Shown one piece after another: positions 22,529 through 34,033 of a stretch of DNA of 64,000 nucleotides; the first letter of the stretch is position 1; each line of letters opens with the position of its first letter. The stretch lies in NCBI GenBank assembly GCA_001600695.1, contig BCKQ01000009.1:1-64000 (forward strand), written 5' to 3'. A model generated the notes under the pieces. The model was given only the letters and a program-made list of their open reading frames with translations, did not search any database and had not been told where the DNA came from. The DNA comes from Ascoidea asiatica (taxonomy: Eukaryota > Ascomycota > Saccharomycetes > Ascoideales > Ascoideaceae). The translations under genes were made by a program, and so were the position numbers.

Positions 22529-23337
22529 TCAAAGAAAAGAATTACCTATTGACTGTTCTTTAACATACTTTTTGACTAAATTTTTTTTAATATTTTTCTT
22601 TAAATTTTTTGAATCTTTACCAAATGATGAAATTATTTTATTAGCTTTTGCTTCATCTGCAAGAATTTCATTAACCATAATTTCACTTTGAACTTTGAAT
22701 ATCTTTTCTTTTAAAGTATCGTTTTCAAGTTTAAAGATTGATGTAGATGGTGGCCATGATTCTATTTCATATTTCTTTTTTATTGAATCAAGTTTTTTAA
22801 TTTCTTCATCATTTAAATCTGATTTATTCGAACCAATTTTTTCATTAATAAAACTTATATCACTTATAAAATTTGAGTTATTCTTTAAATCATTCTCATA
22901 TTGATAACGTTTTGATAAAAAATTTTTAGCTTTAATATTTTCTTCTTCAAATACTTCTTTTTTAGCTATTCTTTGATATTCCTCAAACTGTTGACCCATA
23001 TTTGATTTTATTTCTGCAATTGCAAATGCTTTATGTTTTGATATTGGACGACAATTCTCAATACGAACAAAATCTCCTTCTTTACAAACATCACCTTCAT
23101 CATGAACAAGAAAATCTTTTCTTCTAATCATTTCCTTAAAAAATAATAAAAAAAAAAAAAAAAGTGTAAAACTCTATTATTAGTAAATTGAAATCATTAT
23201 TTAATATTCTGATTTATGAAATAATAACTTACTTTATTGATTTTTCTATTATAAATTTTTTGTTGAACTCTAACCTTGACAGTTTTACTCATTTTCCCTT
23301 GGGAAATCACTAATCCCAAAAAATTTTGACGGGCCAT
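22529..23337 (-). CDS. MRPS17: mitochondrial ribosomal protein uS17m, split gene
   Basis: Small-subunit mitoribosome protein of the uS17 family, which binds 16S-like rRNA. The long open frame (exon 2, 22529-23134) begins inside the conserved domain at [10 protein letters not shown] and continues with [23 protein letters not shown]. The missing N-terminus is on the same strand at 23233-23337: 35 codons starting [20 protein letters not shown]. Donor GTAAGT (plus-strand 23227-23232), branch TACTAAT (23179-23185) and acceptor AAG (23135-23137) define a 98-base intron in phase 0. The join reads [17 protein letters not shown], the arrangement known from yeast Mrps17. The spliced product is 236 residues against about 237 in S. 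cerevisiae. The C-terminal third is a Lys-rich extension. Confidence 0.94.
23135..23232 (-). other. spliceosomal intron in MRPS17
   Basis: A 98-base intron with donor GTAAGT, branch TACTAAT and a long A/T tract before acceptor TTTAAG. An AG six to nine bases after the branch is too close to it to be used. Confidence 0.92.
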
Positions 23338-23853
23338 ATTTGAAAGGATTGATATATTGTTAACAGTTATTATTGTTATATATTTATTATGTCAAAGGTG
23401 CTTTTACAGATTAATTTATATTTTCTTACCAGTATATTATAATGTCATTACATTATACAATATAAAGAATGAATTCTATTACTACTATACTACCGAAAAA
23501 AAAAATTAACCAACGTTACTTTACCCGCACATTAGCTTTAACAACGCTTCAACACTTCAACGCTTACAACCTGGATCGGCGAAAAATCACGAGGCTATTT
23601 TACACCAGAATTGTCAAGAGCACGGTTCGACTCATCCAAACATACTATTATCCAAAAATACTATTATTTTACATTTTATACAATCACTAATAATCTTAGG
23701 ACCTGTAAGCAAAAATATTAATTTTGCAATAAAAGATTTAATCAAAAAATATCATATTTGTCTATAAATGAAAAAATCAAAAATGAATTTGATTGAATGG
23801 AATTGAATTGATTTGATTTGAGCCAACAACTTAAGATAGAAACTTAGATTACC
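23338..23853. promoter_or_regulatory. MRPS17 upstream region
   Basis: A 516-base gap upstream of MRPS17 and downstream of RBD2. TTACCCG lies at 23521-23527. A 73-codon open frame on the plus strand here has no recognisable features and is not called. Confidence 0.4.
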
Positions 23854-24738
23854 TTAAGTCAAACTATGGCCTTGACCATTGAAACGATCTACTTTAGGGG
23901 TTGGAGGCTCAGACATTGGTAATATACCTCCTTGAGCATTAGTATTTACTGTTGTAATATTAAATCTCTCTGTGGGTGGTTTAGCTGAAAGAATCATTGC
24001 GGAATAAGGCTCACTTCTACTAGATCTAATGTCAACTTCTTTATAATATTTTAAGCCAAATGGGATCTTTTGAATTAAACCACCAAGTTTCGATTCTATC
24101 CATGGAACTACTTTATGAGTTGGTGGATCTATCAATATATTTAATTTTCCAAAACTTAATAAATAACCTGCAATAATTCCAAAAAAATGACCCATGAATG
24201 AAGAACCTGGAACAAAAATTGAAATTAAAATTAAAGGAATGATTGGTGTTGCAATTGTTGGGAAAGAAAAATTTGAATTAATTTTGAAAGATGGAAATGA
24301 TAAACTTTCTTTATGAGCAAAAAAACTTGAAAATGAAAAACACCAGGCACTTGCACCTATAACATTTGTTTTGGGATAAAATAAGATTCCAACAATACAA
24401 AAAGGAAGCGCAGTTGCAACTGCTAATATATTTAATACAATTCCAGTATAAACGGTTCCATTTTTTTGTTCAAATCTAGCCAAAGGTGCAAATAAAGCAG
24501 CAATATTTAAAACTAAATGAAAAATCGATAAATGTCCCAATGGATATAATGAAATCTTATTCAAATCTAATTGAAAAGGGGCCCAAGGATTTAAAGCAAT
24601 AGCTTCATTGATATTTGTAACAAAATGAAGAAGATATATAATTATTAAGAACACACATAATCCTGTCGTCAAAGCAGGAGCATTGTTTATATATTTCTTT
24701 ATTAAGGGTGAAAGGGTAGCATTGGAAAAGTTAGCCAT
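23854..24738 (-). CDS. RBD2: rhomboid protease, Rbd2-type
   Basis: An intramembrane serine protease of the Golgi/endosomal rhomboid group. The 294 residues have about six hydrophobic spans in the first 200 and a soluble tail. The catalytic serine lies in GASAWCFS at about 129-131, and the histidine in MGHFFG at about 183-185. The NPWAPFQ and LGHLSIFHLVLN segments are typical of the family. Slightly longer than S. cerevisiae Rbd2 (262) because of the Pro/Ser-rich tail. The start is the first ATG (MANFSNATLSPL). Confidence 0.9.
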   Translation of the reverse strand: MANFSNATLSPLIKKYINNAPALTTGLCVFLIIIYLLHFVTNINEAIALNPWAPFQLDLNKISLYPLGHLSIFHLVLNIAALFAPLARFEQKNGTVYTGIVLNILAVATALPFCIVGILFYPKTNVIGASAWCFSFSSFFAHKESLSFPSFKINSNFSFPTIATPIIPLILISIFVPGSSFMGHFFGIIAGYLLSFGKLNILIDPPTHKVVPWIESKLGGLIQKIPFGLKYYKEVDIRSSRSEPYSAMILSAKPPTERFNITTVNTNAQGGILPMSEPPTPKVDRFNGQGHSLT

Positions 24739-25211
24739 TGTTTTGTGAATTCCTTTGAGAAAGATTAGGTGGGCTTATTAATATAATCTGTACTGTATCA
24801 ATATTACTGTTAATATCAGTATCAATTTATTTCATACTTTATCACTAGGCTCAATTAGATTATTAGAATAATACAGATGAATATCCAATTTTCTCACAGG
24901 AACATTTAATAAAGGTCAGAGAAATCTTAACCGTTTAACACCTATTCATTTCTTTCGCGTCCGTGTTCACGTTACCCTAGTCTTATGCTCTACATAAACC
25001 ATAAGCAGAGCCCTGATGTAATAGGTCCAAGTTTTCCTTAGTAAAAGCCCTAAGGTACCGGGCAATTTTTACCTTTTTTATAATTTTTAGATATTTTTTA
25101 TCTAATTTTTTGATTTAAGAGTATTTATTGAATTAATTTCATTCAAAATATATAGAAAATTAATTTACACTTCAAAACTGTATAGAATAAAGACTAAAAC
25201 GATTTGATTAT
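24739..25211. promoter_or_regulatory. RBD2 upstream region
   Basis: A 473-base gap between the RBD2 start and the RVB1 stop, both on the minus strand. A modestly GC-richer patch at about 24950-25070 may hold the RBD2 promoter; TTACCCT at about 24972 is one base off the Reb1-type core. No gene is seen. Confidence 0.35.
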
Positions 25212-27317
<2,106 letters not shown>

Positions 27318-28658
27318 TCACTTTTTTGTTGGATCTTGTCTTTCAAGTACTTCTTTTGCGGAACCTAATAATCTTTTAAAACCATTTTTACTTAATGTTG
27401 CAACAGTCACAGCAGTTTTAGCAGTTATAGTTGCAGCTCTTGGTTTATTATTTAGTAAAGCAGATTCACCAAAATAATCACCTTTTTTTAAAGTAGTTAT
27501 TATACCAGCATCCTTTTTTATAACATCAGCTTCACCAGATTCAATGAAATAAAAATTTTCACCAGTATCACCTTCATTAACAATATTTTGACCAGGATTA
27601 TATGACTCAGTTTTTAGAGCATCAGCTAGTTTATTTCTTTCATAAGGGGATAAAATGGATAAAAGAGGAACATCTTTTAAAAAATCTTCATACATAAGTC
27701 TCTTTTTAGTGGTACGATCTAATAAAATTCTTCTGAAAGTAATTCTATCTAAAGCCCATAATATACAATCAGAAATAGCCAAAACAGTAGCAGCTCTTGG
27801 AGAATTGTACATTAAAGCTAATTCACCAAAAGACCCCCCAGGACCAGAAGTACCAACTTTAATATTATCTACATAAAATTCTACATTACCCTTTTCAACA
27901 ATATAGAAAAAATCACCATGATTACCTTGTTTAATAATTTCTGTATTTTTGTTAAATTTTTTTTCTTTCAAAGCATGAATCAAAGTATTTAAAGAATCTT
28001 TATCTAAGTTTGAAAATAAGAAATTTTTAGTAACAGCAGTATTTAATCTTTTTAATTGATCATTTGTTAAAGAAGTGTTAATTGGAGGCTTCCAAGAATC
28101 ATTTTTGAAGGTATTTGGATTTAAAGTTTCGGCGCTTACAGAAGTTCTTCTTGCTAAATTATATTGTAATGGGATTTTTGATAAAGCCATTGCAGCAAAA
28201 CCAGAACCACTTGACTTAGAATTATTACTATTTTCATCCTTGATATGATTACTGTCGTTGATATTATCATTATTGTGGAAGGAATGAATGGTGGTAGTTG
28301 ACTCAGGTATGGTATCAATTGGATTGATTGAAGAACTATTATGTATCATGGAAGTTGATAAAGGAGATTGTATAGAATGTGGATCATTATCCCCGAATGG
28401 AATTTTAAAAGAAGGACCATTATCATTACCTTTTGAGTTTGAAATTGAATTTGAAATTGAATTTGAAGTTATTGGATTTGCATTTGAAATTAAATTTAAA
28501 TTTGAGTTTTTACTTGAATATAAAATTTGTTCTCTTTGAATTTGTAATTTATTATTGAAATAATTTGCACAGAATTGAATAATATCATTTGGCTGATTTT
28601 TGATTATTTCTTTATTTAAGATCTTTAATTCTTCAGTATAATTTTTTGGGAGAGACAT
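27318..28658 (-). CDS. BCY1: cAMP-dependent protein kinase regulatory subunit
   Basis: Holds the PKA catalytic subunits inactive until cAMP binds. The 446 residues contain an N-terminal docking/dimerisation helix region (EELKILNKEII... to about 40), a Ser/Asn-rich linker, and the inhibitor site ARRTSVSAE at about 168-176. The residue at the phosphorylation position is Ser, so it is a substrate-type inhibitor as in yeast Bcy1. Two tandem cyclic-nucleotide domains follow. Their phosphate-binding cassettes read FGELALMYNSPRAAT and FGESALLNNKPRAAT, each with the Glu and Arg needed for cAMP. Slightly longer than S. cerevisiae Bcy1 (416). No intron is seen. Confidence 0.96.
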   Translation of the reverse strand: MSLPKNYTEELKILNKEIIKNQPNDIIQFCANYFNNKLQIQREQILYSSKNSNLNLISNANPITSNSISNSISNSKGNDNGPSFKIPFGDNDPHSIQSPLSTSMIHNSSSINPIDTIPESTTTIHSFHNNDNINDSNHIKDENSNNSKSSGSGFAAMALSKIPLQYNLARRTSVSAETLNPNTFKNDSWKPPINTSLTNDQLKRLNTAVTKNFLFSNLDKDSLNTLIHALKEKKFNKNTEIIKQGNHGDFFYIVEKGNVEFYVDNIKVGTSGPGGSFGELALMYNSPRAATVLAISDCILWALDRITFRRILLDRTTKKRLMYEDFLKDVPLLSILSPYERNKLADALKTESYNPGQNIVNEGDTGENFYFIESGEADVIKKDAGIITTLKKGDYFGESALLNNKPRAATITAKTAVTVATLSKNGFKRLLGSAKEVLERQDPTKK

Positions 28659-29756
28659 TTTGAATTAAAAAATATATGTAAGATTGATTGGGATAGAAAC
28701 GAAATGAATAAGATATAATAAATTAGATTCAGGCTGATAGATTAGAGTGGAGTATAATTGGATATAATTGAATTGAATTGAATTGAATCTAATTGAATTG
28801 AATCTAATTAAATTGAGCTGGATTAAATTGGTTGAATTGAATCGAATTAAATTCAAATAAGTTATTGCACCTAAGATTTATTTAATAATAAATTGAAAGA
28901 TAGTATCGAAAGAAGATTAGCTGAATTGCAAGAAAGTTTGTTAGCATCTGTTTGAAAGCTAAGTTACTGTAAAGTTATTTTACTACTGTACAGCTGGTAC
29001 AAGTGCCGCCAGAGTGCGATTTCAGACAATTGTAGGCACAAAAGATTCAACACCCAACGTCCGCCGGACACGGCACGCCACCGTCCTTAATCCACGGATG
29101 GTTTGTTCTTTTTTCAATAACGTTAACGTTACACTATTACGTTACCCGCGATAAGTTTTACTTTTGTACACGTGCCTAAAGGAGACCACTTTTACTTTTT
29201 CATTAAGTGTAAACCGGGTAGGTATACCGGAGTACACGGCGGAAACGGAAAATAGGGGACATTACCTCTAGTGAGCTTGATTTCCAAAATAGGGGTTTGG
29301 CCTGGAGGTCTGGACTCATCGCCTGGTTCATAATCTAAGATTATGGCAGTTTGCGGTACATAGCGCTATTATTGTTAATTTACTGGATAATAATGCCACA
29401 CCTATGGTAGTGTAACTTTAACTTGTTAATCTACAAGCCCTACAATAACGCTAACGTTGGTAGTAATGATTATTTTCCATAAGAGAGACTAATATCATAA
29501 TACCAAAACCTCTCTGTCTCATTCATTGCCAATTTGATTCAACCACCTTTCCATTTATTTCATTTACCAAAGAGATCAGTCCCAAAATAAGTTAAATAAG
29601 ATATAGTGATACATAAAGATATAACCTAATATATCTTACTTATTTTCATCTCATTTTTAAGTATCTTATGAATACCATTTGAACATATAGTTATTATAGA
29701 TATTGGAGAAAATATAAAAATTCAACTCAACTTTTTTTTATATTTCTTTTATCAGA
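28659..29756. promoter_or_regulatory. divergent BCY1 / type I myosin promoter region
   Basis: A 1.1-kb gap. The BCY1 side carries a degenerate GAATT repeat. From about 28990 to 29440 there is a GC-richer island with TTACCCG at 29142-29148 and CACGTG at 29169-29174, 20 bases apart. That is the same pair and order as upstream of HCS1. The myosin leader (29450-29756) is pyrimidine-rich. Confidence 0.5.
28755..28850. repeat. degenerate (ATTGA)n repeat
   Basis: About 95 bases made of ATTGA/ATCTA variants. The opposite-strand open frame of Ile/Gln/Phe/Asn-rich repeats is an artefact of this tract. Confidence 0.85.
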
Positions 29757-32700
29757 ATGGCTTTAACTAAAAGAAGAAATAAAAATCAATCTGATGCCAG
29801 AAAAAAATTAATCAAAGCAAGTTATACTCCAAAAGCGAAATCAATTGGTATTTCTGATTTAACTTTGTTAACTGAGATTACTGATCAAGCAATCAATGAT
29901 ACTTTACAAAAAAGATTTGAAAATAATCAAATTTATACTTATATTGGGGATGTTTTAATAAGTATAAATCCTTTTAAAGATTTAGGTATTTATACTGATC
30001 AAATTATGGACACTTATAAAAATAAAAATAGATTAGAAGCTCCCCCTCATGTTTTTGCAATTGCTGAAAAAATGATTAATAATTTAAAAATTTATAATCA
30101 AAATAATTCCGTAATTATTTCCGGCGAAAGTGGTGCAGGTAAGACTGTTGCTGCAAAGAATATAACTGAATATATTTCAAAAATGTCTATAAATAATGTA
30201 AACTCAATTTCAAATTCAAATATAAAAGAAATCAATGATAAAATCTTATCTTTACAACCTTTATTAGAATCTTTTGGATGTGCGAAAACTTTAAGAAATG
30301 ATAATTCATCAAGGCATGGAAAATTCACTCAAATTAATTTTAATAATAATTTCAATCCAATTTCCGCAAATATTATCAATTATTTATTAGAAAAAGAGAG
30401 AGTAATAAGACAAATTAAAAACGAAAGAAATTATCATATATTTTATCAATTAACTAAAGGTGCTTCTGATAGTTATAAAAAAAACTTTGGCTTACAAGAT
30501 CCAGAATTTTATAATTATACAAAAAACTGTACTTCTGTAAACACGATTAATGATTTAAATGATTATAATCAAACTATTAAATCAATGAATATTATAGGTT
30601 TGAATCAATTTGAGCAAGATCAAATATTTAAATTATTATCATCAATTTTATGGATTGGTAATATATCATTTGTTGAAAATGATGAAAATAATGCAGTTAT
30701 TAATGATTCGTCTGTTACACAATTTATTGCGTATTTATTAAATGTAAATCATGAAGCCTTACAAAAATCCTTAATTGAAAGGACTGTTGAAACTAAACAT
30801 GGTATGCGCAGAGGGTCGATTTATCATGTCCCTTTGAATATTGTTCAAGCAACTGCCGTAAGAGATGCTTTAGCTAAAGGTATATACAATAACTTATTTG
30901 AATGGATTATTCAAAGAGCCAATATTTCTTTATCTTCTAATACAACTGAAAAGGTTAATAAATCGATTGGAATTTTAGATATTTATGGATTTGAAATTTT
31001 TGAAAATAATTCTTTTGAGCAATTATGTATAAACTATGTAAATGAAAAATTACAACAAATTTTTATTCAACTAACTCTAAAAGCAGAGCAAGATGAATAT
31101 GTTAAAGAAAAAATTAAATGGACTCCAATAAATTATTTTAATAATAAAATCGTGTGTGATTTAATTGAGAATAAAAGACCCCCAGGAATTTTTGCTGCTT
31201 TAAATGATGCATGTGCAACTGCTCATGCTGATTCCAGTGCAGCTGATCAATCATTTGCTCAAAGACTAAATATGGTTGCAGAAAACAATCACTTTATTTT
31301 AAGAAGCGGAAAGTTTATTATAAAACATTATGCTGGTGATGTAACTTATAATATTAATCAAATGACCGATAAAAATAAAGACCAAATGTTAAAAGATTTA
31401 ACTGATTTATTACAAAGTTCAACTGATCAATTTTTAGTAGATTTATTTCCAAGTGATGATTCAAATTCTGCCTCAAATTCAATCTCAAACTCAAAAAAGA
31501 AGCCCCCAACTGGTAGTGATAAAATCAAATCAAGTGCAAATGACTTAGCTTTAATGCTATCTAATTCAACACTATCTTATATTCGTACCATAAAACCAAA
31601 TCAAGAAAAACAACCGTTAGTTTATATTCCAAAAAATGTTCTTTTTCAAATCAAGTATCTTGGCTTGAAACAAAATATTTTAGTTAAAAGATCTGGTTTT
31701 GCGTTCAGAGCTACCTTTGAAGATTTTTCAAATCAATTTTTCCTTTTATCTAAAAAATGTTCTTATGCAGGCGAATATATTTGGAAAGGAGATGCTTCAT
31801 CTGCGTGTGTTCAGATTTTAGCGGATGCTGGTGTAAATAAAAGTGATTATCAATTAGGTATCACTAAAATTTTCATTAAAAAACCAGAAACTTTATTTGC
31901 TTTAGAAGACTTGAAAGAATCTTTCTGGGATAATATGGCAAAAAGAATTCAAAGAGCTGTAAAAAGATATTTAAAGAAAAAAATTGATGCTTGTATATTA
32001 ATTCAAAGAAAATGGAGGGAAAAAAAAAATGGAAACAAATTTGAACAATTACGTGATTATGGTAATACTTTATTAAATCACAGAAAACAAAGGCGATCAA
32101 TGTCTTTACTAGGTTCTCGTCAATTTCTTGGGGATTATTTAAATTCAAATATGGGCGGATTAGGTGCTTATATTTTAAAGCAAACCAATATTGCTGAGAA
32201 AATAATTTTTTCAATGAAAGGTGAAATTTTGTTAAGCAAATTTGGAAGGTCTGCAAAGAGATTACCAAGAGTAATCTTTTTAAGTACTAAATATTTATAT
32301 TTGATCAATATCGCTAACGACAATAATCAGATCTCTTATATTATTGATAGTCAAATTTCTACTTCAAATTTGAATCAGATAAATCTAAGCAATCTTCAAG
32401 ATGATTGGCTTGCTTTAATATTAAATTCAAATTCAGTACCTGATATCTTGTTAAACTGCATTTTCAAAACTGAGCTTATTACACATTTGAAAAAGCTTAA
32501 TAGTAATTTACAGATTAAAATTTCGGATTCCATTGATTACCACAAAAAACCAGGAAAATTGCATAAAGTCAAAACTGAAATTAATCCACAAGCCCCTAAA
32601 TACTCTGATTCATATAAGGGTGGGAAAATCTCAGTTCAGCAAGGTAATCCACCTTCTTCTCGTCAAAAGAACAGACCACAAAAAAAAGCTTCTGATTTGA

Positions 32701-33605
32701 TTGATGAATATAGAAGACAAATTAAGCAAAACTCCTCCATGAATACCTTTATAAAGCAATCTAGCAGTCAATTTTCACAGCCCACAGGCTCTAGGGGTAA
32801 TTACCCAACTTCATCAGTTTCGAAAATACCACCTGCTCCTCCTATAATTAGAAATAATCAAAACTCTGCAGTTTCCAAGATACCACCGGCTCCTCCTGTA
32901 ATTAGAAACAATCAAAATCAATTAAATCATGCCACACCACCACCACCCCCTTCGTTGAGAAATTACGAAAATAATTCTCCTTCAAATACTGCTTTTAACT
33001 CACCTTCAGTTAATCAAGGGAATGGAGCAAATTCATATTATAGCATACAAAACAATGGTGTTCCCAACACGGGCCACTCAATACCCAAAAAAAGTCCAAG
33101 ACCTAAACCTAAACCTGTTGCTCCTAGAAGACCTTCAAAACCTTTGAAACCGGTAAAGTCTAAACGTCCTGTAAGAAAAGTTGTACCACCTCCACCACCT
33201 CCTCCACCACCTGTTGTCGAAGTACCAAAATATGAAAAGTATCAGTCAAATTATCAATTTGTTTCTAACACTGAAAATGAGTTTCCATTATCGGTAAGTG
33301 AAATAATCTACATTAGCAAAAAAGAAGATAATGGTTGGTGGCTAGCAAAGTCTTTGGATGAGAAAAGAGAAGGATGGGTACCTGCTGCTTATCTATCCAA
33401 ATATTCGGAAAGTTTCCCACAAACTGCGAATGCTGTTTCCGTTGGAAATAATTCTAAGCCAGCTGATTCTCTCAGTAAACCAGTACAAGCTAGCAAACCT
33501 GTATCAAGTTCTCTTGAATTCGATTTAGAACAAGCCATCAAAAACAAAAGAAGAGATAGTTCCAGCAGCGAGGATCGAAATGATGATGATGATGAAGATT
33601 GGTGA
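29757..33605 (+). CDS. MYO5: type I myosin, Myo3/Myo5
   Basis: Monomeric actin motor of cortical patches that drives endocytic invagination and activates Arp2/3. The 1282 residues comprise a motor head (about 35-720) with P-loop GESGAGKT at 123, switch II DIYGFE and relay NEKLQQIFIQ. The TEDS-rule site is a Ser (RRGS, Ser354), as in Myo3/Myo5, so Pak-kinase activation is expected. Two IQ-like helices follow (about 721-760), then a TH1 lipid-binding domain, a Pro-rich TH2 region (PPAPP repeats and a polyPro run), an SH3 domain (about 1148-1215, with DNGWWLAKS and EGWVPAAYL) and a C-terminal acidic tail ending DEDW that binds Arp2/3. No CTG codon was found in its 1282 codons. The symbol could equally be MYO3 if only one copy exists. 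Confidence 0.95.
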   Translation: MALTKRRNKNQSDARKKLIKASYTPKAKSIGISDLTLLTEITDQAINDTLQKRFENNQIYTYIGDVLISINPFKDLGIYTDQIMDTYKNKNRLEAPPHVFAIAEKMINNLKIYNQNNSVIISGESGAGKTVAAKNITEYISKMSINNVNSISNSNIKEINDKILSLQPLLESFGCAKTLRNDNSSRHGKFTQINFNNNFNPISANIINYLLEKERVIRQIKNERNYHIFYQLTKGASDSYKKNFGLQDPEFYNYTKNCTSVNTINDLNDYNQTIKSMNIIGLNQFEQDQIFKLLSSILWIGNISFVENDENNAVINDSSVTQFIAYLLNVNHEALQKSLIERTVETKHGMRRGSIYHVPLNIVQATAVRDALAKGIYNNLFEWIIQRANISLSSNTTEKVNKSIGILDIYGFEIFENNSFEQLCINYVNEKLQQIFIQLTLKAEQDEYVKEKIKWTPINYFNNKIVCDLIENKRPPGIFAALNDACATAHADSSAADQSFAQRLNMVAENNHFILRSGKFIIKHYAGDVTYNINQMTDKNKDQMLKDLTDLLQSSTDQFLVDLFPSDDSNSASNSISNSKKKPPTGSDKIKSSANDLALMLSNSTLSYIRTIKPNQEKQPLVYIPKNVLFQIKYLGLKQNILVKRSGFAFRATFEDFSNQFFLLSKKCSYAGEYIWKGDASSACVQILADAGVNKSDYQLGITKIFIKKPETLFALEDLKESFWDNMAKRIQRAVKRYLKKKIDACILIQRKWREKKNGNKFEQLRDYGNTLLNHRKQRRSMSLLGSRQFLGDYLNSNMGGLGAYILKQTNIAEKIIFSMKGEILLSKFGRSAKRLPRVIFLSTKYLYLINIANDNNQISYIIDSQISTSNLNQINLSNLQDDWLALILNSNSVPDILLNCIFKTELITHLKKLNSNLQIKISDSIDYHKKPGKLHKVKTEINPQAPKYSDSYKGGKISVQQGNPPSSRQKNRPQKKASDLIDEYRRQIKQNSSMNTFIKQSSSQFSQPTGSRGNYPTSSVSKIPPAPPIIRNNQNSAVSKIPPAPPVIRNNQNQLNHATPPPPPSLRNYENNSPSNTAFNSPSVNQGNGANSYYSIQNNGVPNTGHSIPKKSPRPKPKPVAPRRPSKPLKPVKSKRPVRKVVPPPPPPPPPVVEVPKYEKYQSNYQFVSNTENEFPLSVSEIIYISKKEDNGWWLAKSLDEKREGWVPAAYLSKYSESFPQTANAVSVGNNSKPADSLSKPVQASKPVSSSLEFDLEQAIKNKRRDSSSSEDRNDDDDEDW

Positions 33606-34033
33606 ATTGCCTAAAGTTTTGCTTAGTAAAGAGAATTGAAATTCGTATTTGTATGAATATGTAGATCATGTTGTTTCTACAATGACTACTGTTAAGTAAT
33701 ATTTTATAAAGAAGATTAGATATAATTTACTACTACCAAAAAACATAATTTTAGTATAATTTATCAACTAAATACCCATGCATTGCTCTTATTGTCCTTT
33801 AATTCCATTTAGCCATTTTCTCTCTGGGTTTAATTCAAGTCTTACCCAAACTGCTTGACCGCTGTATTGATGAAAATAAAATGTTTTTTAAATTATGTTC
33901 TTATATTTATTATATACTTTCTTAGAACTTCAAAACCAGAAAGAAAATAGATTTTGAAGGTTTAGAAATTAATCAAATAGATATTTATAAAATAACGATT
34001 CATTGAAGTAATAAATAAAAGTGTACTACTTTT
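33606..34033. other. convergent 3' region myosin / FYV8-like
   Basis: A 428-base AT-rich gap between two convergent stops. No gene is seen. Confidence 0.4.

Noticed and set aside
23620-23645. GGTTCGACTC, a Pol III B-box-like word
   Set aside because: The flanks do not form a T-arm stem and no A box or acceptor stem is present.
23469-23690. 73-codon plus-strand frame upstream of MRPS17
   Set aside because: No recognisable domain, and it occupies the MRPS17 promoter.
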